A stretch of 64,000 bases of DNA from Actinomycetota bacterium. Its GTDB lineage: Bacteria > Actinomycetota > Acidimicrobiia > Acidimicrobiales > JAJPHE01. Where the stretch lies: NCBI GenBank assembly GCA_027315345.1, contig DAHUYE010000049.1:1-64000 (forward strand), in the 5' to 3' direction. The position numbers and the translations under genes are program-made. Numbering within the stretch: the stretch's first letter is position 1; each line of letters starts with the position of its first letter. Positions 1 through 8,024 of the stretch are shown piece after piece. Under the pieces are notes generated by a model. The model had not been told where the DNA came from. It saw only the letters and a list, made by a program, of their open reading frames with translations, and ran no database searches.

Positions 1-48
1 ACCGTGTCCGGCCGAGGGGACCCTCAGGTGGATGCTTCAGCGAGGGCC

Positions 49-140
49 GGGACTTCTCGTGGCCAAAATCAGGGACTTCTCATGGCCACCACCTGGGACT
101 TCCTGTGGCCAAAACCAGGGACTTTTTCGTGGCCATGGAC
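49..140. repeat. Four tandem 23-bp direct repeats
   Basis: Units begin at 49, 72, 95 and 118, exactly 23 bp apart. Each starts with a 17-18 base core of the form GGGACTTCTCGTGGCCA, followed by a variable 5-6 base linker (AAATCA, CCACCT, AAACC). The cores differ at one to three positions. Such iterated sites about two helical turns apart are typical of protein-binding arrays, for example transposase-binding sites at IS21-type ends or iterons. No transposase is present in the window, so the identity is inference. Confidence 0.75.
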
Positions 141-364
141 AACGTCGGCGCGGCAGCGCCCGTCCAGCGGGCTGTAGCAGGCCAGGTCCCGGCCCCGGAG
201 CTCCTCCTCATTCGTTTCCGGTTCGAGATTCCCGGGGCCGGGTCCCCTCGACCCTCTCTAGGGTGGCCCCGGCGGCCGCCGCCCGTTAGGTAGGTAGCCG
301 CCGCCCCGCCGCCTACGGTGCCGGTCGGCGCCGCCGCCACGGCGGCGCCGTCGAGGGAGGGTCC
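136..364. other. Non-coding stretch between repeats and broken dehydrogenase
   Basis: No convincing gene is visible. The DNA is GC-rich with short direct repeats such as GTTAGGTAGGTAG near 285-297 and alternating GCCGCC runs near 299-350. It would hold the promoter of the broken dehydrogenase, but no clear -35/-10 pair can be picked out. Confidence 0.5.
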
Positions 365-860
365 ATGCCGGAGAGGATCGGGGTCATGGGTCGGGGGTCA
401 TGGGGGCGGGCATCGCCCAGGTGATGGCCCTGGCCGGTCACTCGGTGATCTGTGCCGACATCGACCAGGCCGCCCTGGACAAGGGCCGCGAGACCATCAT
501 CACCGGGCGCTTCGGCTTGGGGGCGGCCGTCGCCCGGGGTCTGCGTTCCCAGGAGGAGGCTGATGCCGCCCTGGCCCGGGTCAGCTTCGCCCTGGGCAGC
601 GCCGCCCTGGGTGACCGGGACCTGGTCATCGAGGCCGTGCCCGAGCGGCTGGAACTCAAGATCGAGGTGTTCAAGGAGCTGGACCGGATCTGTTCGGCGG
701 GGGCCATCCTGGCGTCCAACTCCAGCGGCTTGCCCATCACCGCCCTGGCCGCAGCCACGAGCCGGCCCCAGCTGGTCCTCGGCTGGCACTGGGCCTCCCC
801 GGCCCCGGTCATGCGCCTGGCCGAGATCGTGCGCACGGCCTGGACCGCTGAGGAGACAAT
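365..860 (+). pseudogene. 3-hydroxyacyl-CoA dehydrogenase, N-terminal fragment, frameshifted
   Basis: The translated piece matches the NAD-binding half of 3-hydroxybutyryl/3-hydroxyacyl-CoA dehydrogenases. It has MGAGIAQVMALAGH, an ADID acidic end of beta-2, DLVIEAVPERLELK, ASNSSGLPI and the GWHWASPAPVM catalytic-His region. The natural start at 365 (MPERIGVM) is out of frame with the body; one base appears to be missing in the G-rich run at about 388-400, inside the glycine-rich dinucleotide loop. Homology ends abruptly near 860 after EIVRT, about 165 residues in, where the sequence becomes the reverse complement of a Fur-type gene. The C-terminal dimerisation domain is absent, so no active enzyme can be made. 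Confidence 0.8.
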
Positions 861-863
861 CGT

Positions 864-957
864 TGTTGTAGAGGACCCGGAAGATGCACTGCCGCTGGGG
901 CGTGACCTTGAGACCCCGGTGCCGGAACAGAGCGGTCAACCCCGTGGGGGTCTTCAC
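864..957 (-). pseudogene. Fur-family regulator, N-terminal remnant
   Basis: Read on the minus strand from a GTG at 957, the first ~31 residues contain GLTALFRHRGLKVTPQRQ followed by CIFRVLYNND. This is the first helix and start of the winged-helix domain of Fur/PerR/Zur repressors. The similarity stops at about 864, where the frame runs into antisense of the dehydrogenase fragment. The metal sites and dimerisation domain are missing. A 9-bp inverted repeat lies just upstream at 971-990, where an autoregulatory operator would sit. Either a deletion or inversion joined two genes, or this is an assembly chimera. Confidence 0.7.
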
Positions 958-970
958 TGGTCCCCGCCCC

Positions 971-990
971 TCAGCAACATCTGTTGCTGA
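971..990. promoter_or_regulatory. Perfect palindrome upstream of the Fur remnant
   Basis: TCAGCAACATCTGTTGCTGA is two perfect 9-base arms around TC, ending 14 bases upstream of the Fur-type GTG at 957. The place and size fit an operator recognised by a dimeric repressor, possibly the Fur-type protein itself. A terminator is less likely because no T-run follows. Function is inferred. Confidence 0.5.
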
Positions 991-1128
991 CCAACAACAG
1001 TCACCGATAATACTGGTCCCGGATCGATCCGCCCAGTCGGCACCCAGGGGTCGCTGAGCGGACCCGGCCTGCCACTTATCGCGGCGTTCTCACACTTTCT
1101 TAACATCAGGGGCCGATGATGGACGCCG

Positions 1129-2463
1129 ATGAGCGTAGACATCGTTCGATCGGACATCGCCCTTTTGTACAGGCGGGCCGGTTTCGGGCTGAAGGGAGCC
1201 GAGCTGGACACCCTCGTGCCCGCCGGATATGAGGCCGCGGTCGAAAGCCTGCTCGCGGGGTTGACCGGCCCCGACCCCGCTGGCGACGCCGAGGTGGTGC
1301 CGGCTTTCCCCGCTATTCAGGTTCCCGGAGCAACGGCATCAGCATCCGAGCGTCGGGCGGCCAACGCCGAGCTGCGCTCCGGCGTGACGGCGCTGCAGGA
1401 GTGGTGGATGCGGCGCATGGTGGCGACCTCCACCCCGCTTCGCGAGAAGCTGACCCTGTTCTGGCATGGACACTTCGCCACTGGCGCTTCCAAAGTCCGG
1501 GATCCAGAGCTCATGTACCTGCAGAACCAGCTTTTCCGCACCCAGGGCGCTGGCAGTTTCGAGGCGTTGACCCAGGCGGTCGCCAAGGACGGAGCGATGA
1601 TGTTCTGGCTCGACACCGAGACAGACAAGAAGGCCCACCCGAACGAGAACTTCGCCCGCGAACTGATGGAACTGTTCACAATCGGAATCGGGCACTACAC
1701 CCAGGACGACGTCGTTTCCAGCGCCCGCTCGTTCACGGGCTGGTCCTACTCTCGCAGAGCCTACCGGTACATCTTCGAGCCCTCCCAGCACGACTATGGA
1801 GCCAAGACGTTCCTAGGCCAGACCGGTGACTTCGACGGGACCGGGGTCATCTCGATCCTGGTCAACAAGCCCGACTCGGCCCGCTTCGTCCTGGCGAAGC
1901 TATGGAGCCATTTCGCCTACCCGGTCACGACGGACGACCCGGTGATCGATGACCTAATGGGGGCGTACGGGTCGGGCTTTGACGTGACGGGGTCGTTGCG
2001 GGCGATCTTTCTGCACCCGAACTTTCGCTCGGCCAAGACGCGAAGCGGGCTGGTCAAACAGCCGATCGAGTACGTCACCGGCGTCGCCCGGGCTTTGGGT
2101 GTGAAGGCCGGTTCCTCGCCATCTGAGAGTGGCAGCGGGTTGGCCAGCCTGGCTCGCTTGGCCACCGCCCTCGGCCAGGAGCCTTTCAACCCGCCCAATG
2201 TCGGGGGCTGGGGGCAGAACTCCTACTGGCTCGATACAGCCACCGCCGAGGTCCGCCTGGAGTTGGCGCTTGTCTTCGCCCGATGGGCCGATCTGAGTGC
2301 GATCGAGTCGGTACCGCCATCCCAGCGCCCGGCCGCAGTGGCCGACCTGCTCGGTCTCGACGGTTGGGGTCCCACCACGGCCAGCGCGCTCGAGACACAA
2401 GCGCACCGACCTAGACAGCTCGTCGCCCTCGCGCTCGCCTCCCCGGACTACGTCGTCGCCTGA
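1129..2463 (+). CDS. DUF1800 family protein
   Basis: A 444-residue protein of the DUF1800 family, which is found across bacteria in tandem with DUF1501 proteins. Visible landmarks are LYRRAGFG near residue 10, WWMRRMV, REKLTLFWHGHFATG, the NENFARELMELFTIGIG block and a C-terminal FNPPNVGGWG. The molecular function is unknown; the conserved His and Glu residues suggest an enzyme or a chaperone for the DUF1501 partner. There is no signal peptide. It ends 12 bases before the Tat-exported DUF1501 gene, so the two form an operon. The ATG at 1129 was chosen because homology starts within ten residues of it. Confidence 0.9.
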   Translation: MSVDIVRSDIALLYRRAGFGLKGAELDTLVPAGYEAAVESLLAGLTGPDPAGDAEVVPAFPAIQVPGATASASERRAANAELRSGVTALQEWWMRRMVATSTPLREKLTLFWHGHFATGASKVRDPELMYLQNQLFRTQGAGSFEALTQAVAKDGAMMFWLDTETDKKAHPNENFARELMELFTIGIGHYTQDDVVSSARSFTGWSYSRRAYRYIFEPSQHDYGAKTFLGQTGDFDGTGVISILVNKPDSARFVLAKLWSHFAYPVTTDDPVIDDLMGAYGSGFDVTGSLRAIFLHPNFRSAKTRSGLVKQPIEYVTGVARALGVKAGSSPSESGSGLASLARLATALGQEPFNPPNVGGWGQNSYWLDTATAEVRLELALVFARWADLSAIESVPPSQRPAAVADLLGLDGWGPTTASALETQAHRPRQLVALALASPDYVVA

Positions 2464-2475
2464 GCAGGAGCCACC

Positions 2476-3810
2476 ATGACTTGGATTCCCCCACCTCAAG
2501 CGCCACCTGATCGTCCCAGCTGGCCGGAGCGGCCGGGTATCGCCGGTCGCTTGTCTCGCCGGCAGTTTCTTGCCGGCGCGGGCGCCATGGGGGCGGCGGC
2601 TGCGACCGCCGGCGCACTGGCGGCCATCCGCCCTTGGGAGCAGCGCGCCAAACCGGCGTCGGTTTCATCGAGCGGCACTTTCGGCCCGCTGGTGCTGATC
2701 ACCCTCTACGGGGGCAACGACGGTCTCAACACGGTCATCCCCTACAACGACCCCGCGTACCTCTCGCTGCGTCCGAACCTCGGCTACCAAGCTTCAGAGG
2801 CTCTCCCCCTGGCCGAGGGCTTGGCCCTGAATCCGAAACTGCCCGGCCTCCAGTCCCTCTGGAAGCGCGGCCACCTTGCCATCGTGCGCGGGGTCAGCTA
2901 CCCCAACCCCAACCTCAGTCACTTCGCCTCAATGGCGATATGGCAGACCGCCAACGTGATCGACGGGACCGGCTCGGGTTGGCTGGGGAGGTGGCTGGAC
3001 GAGGTTGGTGACGGGCCGGAGCGAGCAATCAGCGTCGGCGCCACACTCCCCCCAATCCTTCGGGGGGACAAAGAGACGGCGGCCGCGATCATCGGCCCGA
3101 CGGTGACCCTCTCAGGGGACTCCGCCTTCCAGGAGGCATACGCCGCGATGCAAACTGCCTCACCGGACCGAGTTGGTCTGGTAGCGGACGTGGCTAGCTC
3201 CGGTCGGGACCTGCTAGCACTCCGGCAGCGTCTGACCGACCTGCAGGCTCCGCCCAAGGGGGGTGGCCGAGCTGGAGCGGGTACCGCCGGCGCGGCGACG
3301 GTGAGCGACGGTGGTGGGGTCGTTGGCCCGAACGACGTCCGCTCCGCGCTGGCCGTCGTGTCCGACCTGATCACCGCCGGCGCCGCGGCGCAGGTGTACC
3401 AGGTCAGTTTGGCAAGCTTTGACACCCACGCCGATGAGAAGGCCAACCACGAGAGACTGCTAGGTGAGCTCGACACCGCAGTAACAGCCTTCTTCAAGGG
3501 ACTGGCGGGAAGCCCCGGCGCGGACAGCGTGGTCTTGATGACCTATTCGGAGTTCGGGCGCCGACCGGGCGAGAACGCCAGCGGCGGGACCGACCACGGA
3601 ACGGCAGCACCGTTATTCGTGGTCGGGCCGCAAGTTCGAGGCGGGAGGTTCTATGGCGAAGAGCCCTCGCTCACTCGGCTCGACACCAACGGGAACCTGC
3701 TCTCCAACATCGACTTCCGTCAGGTGTACGCAACCGTCCTGGAAAAGGTTCTCCGCACCGACTCCAGGGCCATACTCGGCAGCCGTTTCCAGACCCTCGA
3801 CTTCGTCTGA
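2476..3810 (+). CDS. Tat-exported DUF1501 family protein
   Basis: A 444-residue DUF1501 protein, a family related to the alkaline phosphatase/sulfatase fold. A twin-arginine signal is clear: SRRQFLAGAG at about residues 27-36 followed by an alanine-rich hydrophobic stretch. Landmarks include YGGNDGLNTVIPYND, HFASMAIWQTA, GWLGRWLDEV, SFDTHADEKANH, TYSEFGRRPGENASGGTDHG and NIDFRQVYATVLE. It lies 12 bases after the DUF1800 gene, the common pairing. Export folded through Tat suggests a metal- or cofactor-containing extracytoplasmic protein. The substrate is unknown. Confidence 0.92.
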   Translation: MTWIPPPQAPPDRPSWPERPGIAGRLSRRQFLAGAGAMGAAAATAGALAAIRPWEQRAKPASVSSSGTFGPLVLITLYGGNDGLNTVIPYNDPAYLSLRPNLGYQASEALPLAEGLALNPKLPGLQSLWKRGHLAIVRGVSYPNPNLSHFASMAIWQTANVIDGTGSGWLGRWLDEVGDGPERAISVGATLPPILRGDKETAAAIIGPTVTLSGDSAFQEAYAAMQTASPDRVGLVADVASSGRDLLALRQRLTDLQAPPKGGGRAGAGTAGAATVSDGGGVVGPNDVRSALAVVSDLITAGAAAQVYQVSLASFDTHADEKANHERLLGELDTAVTAFFKGLAGSPGADSVVLMTYSEFGRRPGENASGGTDHGTAAPLFVVGPQVRGGRFYGEEPSLTRLDTNGNLLSNIDFRQVYATVLEKVLRTDSRAILGSRFQTLDFV

Positions 3811-3970
3811 TGCGTCGGAAGGCGGCGGTTCGTGCGTCTTGGTCGATGATGGACCTCGCTGAGTCCTGGTAGCGCAAATTGGCGCCGGTGGGCGTCATGA
3901 TCCAGCTGCGCGGGGCGGTCGTAGAGCTCCCTTTGGTAGGGCGTTGCGGGGCGGTGCGGGTTGCCATTGT

Positions 3971-3990
3971 TTACGTAATAGGTAACTATT
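3971..3990. promoter_or_regulatory. Candidate ArsR operator
   Basis: Two nested palindromes, TTACGTAA (3971-3978) and AATAG-GTAA-CTATT (3977-3990), lie directly before the chosen GTG start of the ArsR-type gene. This AT-rich island in GC-rich DNA is where an ArsR dimer would autoregulate. The binding itself is inferred. Confidence 0.5.
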
Positions 3991-3998
3991 CACTCCCA

Positions 3999-4313
3999 GT
4001 GGATGTATTCGAGGCACTGGCCGATCCGACCAGACGTCAGGTGGTGCAACTGCTCGGTACCCGACCTCACCGGGCGGGTGAGCTTGCCCAGGCGACCGGA
4101 ATGACCCAGCCGGCCATGAGCCGGCATCTGAAGATCCTGCTCACGTCCGGGATCATCGAGGACGAGCGCGTCCCCGAGGACGCCCGGGTCCGGCTCTTCA
4201 GACTGCAGCCGGAGTCGCTGGTGGTCGTCCGGGCCTTTCTCGATCAGCTGCAGGCGGAGTGGCGCAGCCAGCTTCGCTCGTTCAAGCGACACGTGGAGGA
4301 GAGAACACGATGA
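3999..4313 (+). CDS. ArsR-family transcriptional regulator
   Basis: About 104 residues, the usual size of an ArsR/SmtB winged-helix repressor. The N-terminus VFEALADPTRRQVVQLL is the standard family opening. The recognition helix region is TGMTQPAMSRHLKILLTSGII, and the wing carries RVRLFRLQPE. I chose the GTG at 3999 over an upstream in-frame GTG (3879) because family similarity begins right there and the extra 40 residues look like translated promoter. No metal-binding cysteine pair is seen, so this is probably the non-metal subgroup that controls SRPBCC partners. Its stop overlaps the next start (ATGA). Confidence 0.85.
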   Translation: MDVFEALADPTRRQVVQLLGTRPHRAGELAQATGMTQPAMSRHLKILLTSGIIEDERVPEDARVRLFRLQPESLVVVRAFLDQLQAEWRSQLRSFKRHVEERTR

Positions 4314-5101
4314 CCACCATGACCGAGCAGATCGTGGTCGACGTTGACCCGGTGACGGCCTTTCGGATCTTCACCGACGAGTTCGACCAGTGGTGGGGAC
4401 GCGGCCCTATCGATGCTTACAACTCGGCTCGCCTACTCGAGCGTCGGATGGAGAGCGGGGTCGGGGGTCGCTTGGTCGAGGACTACGGTGGAGAGGAGCT
4501 GGTCACCGGCACGATCACCATTTGGGAGCCGGGCGCTCGTCTGGCCTGGACGACCCGCAATGACGTGACCATCGAGGTGACCTTCGAGTCCCAGGCGTCT
4601 GGGACCCGGGTCCGGGTTACAGGCACCGTACCGGACGGGGTCGATGGTACCGCCCAGCTGTCCATGCTGCGGATGGCGCCGCAATGGTTCCCCCGCTATC
4701 TCGACCGGCGCAGTCGGGATGTCCGCCGTCCGGACTACGGCCGACTGCACCTGGTCCTTCGATCCGCCACGCCGGCTGCCACGGCGCGCTGGCTGGTCGA
4801 GGTATTCCAACTCGAGGCCACCGCCGACATCCCCAGCCAGGAGGGCGATCCCGAGTACACCTGGATCGAGCTTCGCGTCGGGAACAACTTCCTCGTGCTG
4901 TGGGGCGGGGGCGGCCAGGCTGGCACCGACTCGCCCTTTGTCTACGTGGACGACCTCGATGCCCACCTCAAACACGCCGAAGCCGCCGGCGCCAGGATCC
5001 TCAGTCCCATAGCCGAGCGCGGGTTCCGGTCCTACTCCGCCGCCGACTGTGAGGGGCGCCACTGGATCTTCGCCCAGAACGGCCCCCGCATTGGACGATG
5101 A
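4310..5101 (+). CDS. SRPBCC (AHSA1-like) and VOC domain fusion protein
   Basis: A 263-residue two-domain protein. Residues ~1-135 are an AHSA1-type SRPBCC domain (AFRIFTDEFDQWWG, GTITIWEPGARLAWTW-like, TRVRVTGTVPDG). Residues ~140-263 are a glyoxalase/bleomycin-resistance (VOC) domain ending in GRHWIFAQNGP. The ATG at 4310 overlaps the ArsR stop and is preceded by GGAGAG, so translation is coupled. ArsR-SRPBCC pairs are a recurring regulator/effector layout; the covalent VOC addition is less usual. Ligand binding or a lyase/dioxygenase role is possible; the substrate is unknown. Confidence 0.85.
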   Translation: MTTMTEQIVVDVDPVTAFRIFTDEFDQWWGRGPIDAYNSARLLERRMESGVGGRLVEDYGGEELVTGTITIWEPGARLAWTTRNDVTIEVTFESQASGTRVRVTGTVPDGVDGTAQLSMLRMAPQWFPRYLDRRSRDVRRPDYGRLHLVLRSATPAATARWLVEVFQLEATADIPSQEGDPEYTWIELRVGNNFLVLWGGGGQAGTDSPFVYVDDLDAHLKHAEAAGARILSPIAERGFRSYSAADCEGRHWIFAQNGPRIGR

Positions 5102-5524
5102 TCCCAACTCCTGCCTCCCACCCCAGCGTGTGTCCGTTTCTCATAGTCGACGGTGCCCAGGACCTGGTAAAAGTTCCTCTCGGCGGCCTTCGGGGCCACC
5201 GAGCGGGAGCGCATCACCCGCACCGACGGCAGCGTCGGCCACTCCGAGGTCCAGCTGGGCGACTCGGTCGTGATGCTAAGCGATGCCACCGACCAGCTCC
5301 CGGCTCGGCCCTCGGCGGCCTACGTCTACGTGGACAACGTGGATGAGACCTTCGCCCGGGCGGTGCAGGCTGGAGCCACCGTTCGCTCCGAGCCTGCCGA
5401 TCAGTTCTACGGGAACCGAGAGGCCGCCCTGCTCGATCGGTGGTCCAATATCTGGTGGGTGGCCACCGCCATCGAGGAGGTCCCGCCGGGAGAGCTCCAA
5501 GCCCGATACAACGAGCAGGTCTGA
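5098..5524 (+). pseudogene. VOC (PhnB-like) protein with a single-base frameshift
   Basis: The 5' part from the ATG at 5098 reads HPSVCPFLIVDGAQDLVK, a typical PhnB/glyoxalase opening. The 3' part reads TRTDGSVGHSEVQLGDSVVML, then YVYVDNVDETFARAV and WSNIWWVAT in the +1 frame. Removing one A from the AAAA at 5169-5172 joins them into a normal ~141-residue protein (VKFLSAAFGATERERI). Its start overlaps the preceding stop, as expected of an intact operon member. A sequencing error or recent mutation is more likely than an old pseudogene, since everything else is conserved. Confidence 0.8.
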
Positions 5525-5527
5525 AAG

Positions 5528-5809
5528 ATGTACGCCCTGGTCGTTGAGGTGGACAATCGAGAGGAGGATCCGGAGGAAGGCCGCCGCGGCTTGCGGGAGG
5601 AGCTGGCCCCCGCCATGCGTCAGCTGGCCGGTTTCGTCTCAGCCACGTTCATGACCGCCCAGGAGCGCGGCGTGGGCATCGGCGTCGTCGTCCTGGAGAC
5701 CCGCGAGGGGGTTGAACGCCACGCCGCGGGGTTCGTCCCTGGCGCGGAGATACGTCCTGGGGTTCGGGTGACGCGCACGGAGGTGCTCGAGGTGGCGGCC
5801 AGGGCGTGA
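5528..5809 (+). CDS. Small conserved hypothetical protein (ABM-like)
   Basis: A 93-residue soluble protein starting three bases after the VOC stop. The pattern of a hydrophobic strand (YALVVEVD), a charged helix (EEGRRGLREELAPAMRQL), GFVSATFMTAQERGVGIGVVVLET and a final TRTEVLEVAA strand resembles the dimeric alpha/beta barrel of ABM/EthD-type proteins. No catalytic residue can be assigned. It is the last gene of the arsR-SRPBCC/VOC-VOC set. Confidence 0.6.
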   Translation: MYALVVEVDNREEDPEEGRRGLREELAPAMRQLAGFVSATFMTAQERGVGIGVVVLETREGVERHAAGFVPGAEIRPGVRVTRTEVLEVAARA

Positions 5810-5977
5810 TCCGGCAAGCCGTGCCCACGGCATGCTCGTCTCGTTGGAGCTGATGCGGACCGGGCGGGTGGCACTCCGGCGCAGAGGACGCCGCCGTGTC
5901 AGGCCTGGAATGGGACCTTCGACTCTGGTCGGTGGGTCGGGCCCACCCCATGCTCCTGGCATGACCATTGGCCGGAT

Positions 5978-7249
5978 ATGACCGGAGGGCACCCCGATGT
6001 CGCCAGGGCCGCTCGAGGCCGCCCCGAGGCGCGCTCCCACCAGGTCCCGCGCTCGACCCGACTGCGCCGGACGGCTCTTGGCACGCTGGTCCTGGTCATC
6101 CTGGTTGTCGCTGCCGTCCTCCTCCGCTCTCCTAAGGCCACTCCAGCCGCGGGGCACGGGGCGACCACTACCGATGGCCGGCTTCCCTTCGCCTCGCCCC
6201 CGGGCCGGGGAATGAGCCCGGGGCCGAATCTCGCCCCCGGTTCAAACCCGGCGGTGCTCCCCGGTGACGTGCTGGTGGCCGACGAGGAGAACGACCGCCT
6301 CGTGGCGATCGACCCCGCCGGCAACATCGTCTGGCAGTTTCCCCAACCGGGCTCCCTGGCGGCCGGGCAGTCCTTCCGTTCGCCCGATGACGCCTTCTTC
6401 ATCCCGAAGGCAACCGGCATCATCGCCACCGAGGAGACCGACCAGGTCATCTCCCTCATCAGCCTGGCCCCGGCGCGACTGCAGTGGCGCTTCGGCCAAC
6501 CTGGAGTGGCCGGCTCGGGACCGGACCAGCTCTCCAATCCCGACGACGCCATGATGACGCCCAACGGCTATGTGATCGTGGCCGACATAAAGAACTGCAG
6601 CCTGCTGATCCTGCGCTCCGGCGCCACGGCCCCCGCCCAGCGGATCGGTATCCAGGACACCGCCTGCCTGCACGCCCCGCCGCTGCGCTTCGGGAGCCCC
6701 AACGGCGCCTTCCCCCTCACCGACGGCAACTACATCGTCACCGAGATCAACGGGGACTGGGTGGACGAGATGTCCCTCTCGGGCCAGATCCTCTGGTCGA
6801 CCCACCCGCCGGGGGTGGCCTACCCGTCGGACACCAACGAGGTCTCCCCCGGCGTCTATCTCAGCGTCGACTACTCGAATCCCGGACAGATCGTGGAGTT
6901 CAATCAGCAGGGTCGTCTCCTCTGGCGCTACGGACCCACCACCGGCTCGGGCAGGCTCGATGACCCTTCCCTGTGCGAGCCCATCCAGAGCAGCGGGGAC
7001 ATCCTCTGCAACGACGACGCCGATGACCGAGTCATCGTGGTCGATCCGCGGCTCAACCGGATCGTCTGGCAGTACGGTCATGACGGCGTGTCCGGACGGG
7101 GTCCGGGCTACCTGGCCGGGCCCGACGGCGTCGACCTTGCGCCGCCCTACTCGCTCCTGGTCCGCCACGCTCGGACCATGGGTCTTCCGACCCTCACCTG
7201 CGCTTCCGGCCTGGCCAGCGGCGCCTGCACGGTGTTCCCGGGCTCATGA
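5978..7249 (+). CDS. Membrane-anchored beta-propeller (NHL/PQQ-like) protein
   Basis: A 423-residue protein with an Arg-rich N-terminus, one membrane helix at about residues 31-48, a Pro/Gly-rich linker and an extracytoplasmic repeat domain. Blade-like repeats recur: DVLVADEENDRLVAIDPAGNIVW, GYVIVADIKNCSLLIL, NYIVTEINGDWVDEM and RVIVVDPRLNRIVWQYG. These resemble NHL or PQQ-type propellers of secreted Actinobacteria proteins. Conserved Asp-Asn-Arg turns are structural; no enzyme motif is evident. Role could be binding of carbohydrate or protein at the cell surface. Confidence 0.7.
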   Translation: MTGGHPDVARAARGRPEARSHQVPRSTRLRRTALGTLVLVILVVAAVLLRSPKATPAAGHGATTTDGRLPFASPPGRGMSPGPNLAPGSNPAVLPGDVLVADEENDRLVAIDPAGNIVWQFPQPGSLAAGQSFRSPDDAFFIPKATGIIATEETDQVISLISLAPARLQWRFGQPGVAGSGPDQLSNPDDAMMTPNGYVIVADIKNCSLLILRSGATAPAQRIGIQDTACLHAPPLRFGSPNGAFPLTDGNYIVTEINGDWVDEMSLSGQILWSTHPPGVAYPSDTNEVSPGVYLSVDYSNPGQIVEFNQQGRLLWRYGPTTGSGRLDDPSLCEPIQSSGDILCNDDADDRVIVVDPRLNRIVWQYGHDGVSGRGPGYLAGPDGVDLAPPYSLLVRHARTMGLPTLTCASGLASGACTVFPGS

Positions 7250-7288
7250 CGGGCCCATGACCCCCGGTCGTCGCGCCATCTGATCGGG

Positions 7289-7306
7289 CCGGGCCCCCGG
7301 GCCCGG
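7289..7306. terminator. GC-rich hairpin between convergent genes
   Basis: CCGGGCCC-CC-GGGCCCGG forms an 8-bp perfect stem in the gap between the propeller gene (ending 7249) and the ferredoxin gene on the other strand (ending 7315). There is no T-run, as is common in high-GC actinobacteria. A shared bidirectional terminator is inferred. Confidence 0.45.
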
Positions 7307-7314
7307 GAACTACC

Positions 7315-7707
7315 TCAGCTCCCGACGCCGGCCAGGTGGTGGACCTTGGGGCAGCGGACCCGGAGCCCCAACTCGCAGACCGAGCACTGCCACCGGTCAC
7401 TGCCCGGGATCCTCCACAGGGCGTTGCCGCAGCGGGGGCAATTGCTCTGCCAGACCGAGCACTCGGTGCCGGCCAGGCGACGCGAGCCGAGCGGACAGCC
7501 CCGGGCGTAGCAGGTCGGCCAAGCCGGGTCGGCCACGATGCAGTCGACCGGGCACTTGGACACGCATTTCCCGCAGTCGTCGCAGGTGTAGGGATCTATG
7601 GCGAAGATGCCCAGGAACGAGTCGGTCTTACTCAGGGCTCCGGTAGGACAGCTGTACTCACAGCCTCCGCAACCAATGCACGCTTCGGCCACAACGCGAA
7701 GACTCAT
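7315..7707 (-). CDS. 2x[4Fe-4S] ferredoxin with C-terminal zinc ribbon
   Basis: A 130-residue protein. Two ferredoxin motifs are seen: CIGCGGCEYSCP at about residues 10-21 and CDDCGKCVSKCP at about 42-53. The C-terminal half has CPRCGNALW and CSVCELGLRVRCP, a zinc-ribbon/rubredoxin-like knuckle. The ribosome site GGGAGGTGA lies four bases before the ATG at 7707. It is the last gene of the operon led by the diiron protein and probably donates electrons to it. The ribbon extension may set the partner specificity. Confidence 0.85.
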   Translation of the reverse strand: MSLRVVAEACIGCGGCEYSCPTGALSKTDSFLGIFAIDPYTCDDCGKCVSKCPVDCIVADPAWPTCYARGCPLGSRRLAGTECSVWQSNCPRCGNALWRIPGSDRWQCSVCELGLRVRCPKVHHLAGVGS

Positions 7708-7740
7708 CGTCTCACCTCCCAGTGACCCGGGCTGGGTCCC

Positions 7741-7977
7741 CTAGCCCGCAGGGGTCCGGGCGGGTTGGACGTCCTCGGGGTGGAACTCAGGGAGGCCCCC
7801 CAGGCAGGCGGCGCAGGCGAACTCCGGCACCACCACGCCTTCGACCGAGTAGCGGTGGCGGTAGGCGGCGCCGTCCCACTCCCAATATCCGTAGGGAAGA
7901 TCGACCACCCTGGTCAGGGCCTCCCCACAGCCCGGACACGTCGGCGCCGATCTAGAGCCTTGCATCATGTTCGTCAT
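7741..7977 (-). CDS. Small zinc-ribbon protein
   Basis: A 78-residue protein with a CPGCGEAL pair near the N-terminus and CAACLGGLPEF later, giving two CxxC knuckles that could bind zinc or iron. The ATG at 7977 was preferred over 7992 because GGAGAGG sits six bases before it. It lies between the SCP2-like gene and the ferredoxin on the same strand. No family is recognised; a structural or electron-transfer accessory is possible. Confidence 0.6.
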   Translation of the reverse strand: MTNMMQGSRSAPTCPGCGEALTRVVDLPYGYWEWDGAAYRHRYSVEGVVVPEFACAACLGGLPEFHPEDVQPARTPAG

Positions 7978-8024
7978 CACGTCCCTCTCCATAGTCTCTG
8001 TCGCGGTTTGTCTCTGGTGGGCCC

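Noticed and set aside
49..135. GGGACTT units resemble DosR half-sites
   Set aside because: The second half (TGGCC) does not form the GTCCC arm, and the fixed 23-bp repetition is better explained as a repeat array.
215..245. GGTTCGAGATTCC looked like a tRNA T-arm
   Set aside because: The bases either side cannot pair in the five-base stem, and no acceptor or anticodon arm is nearby.
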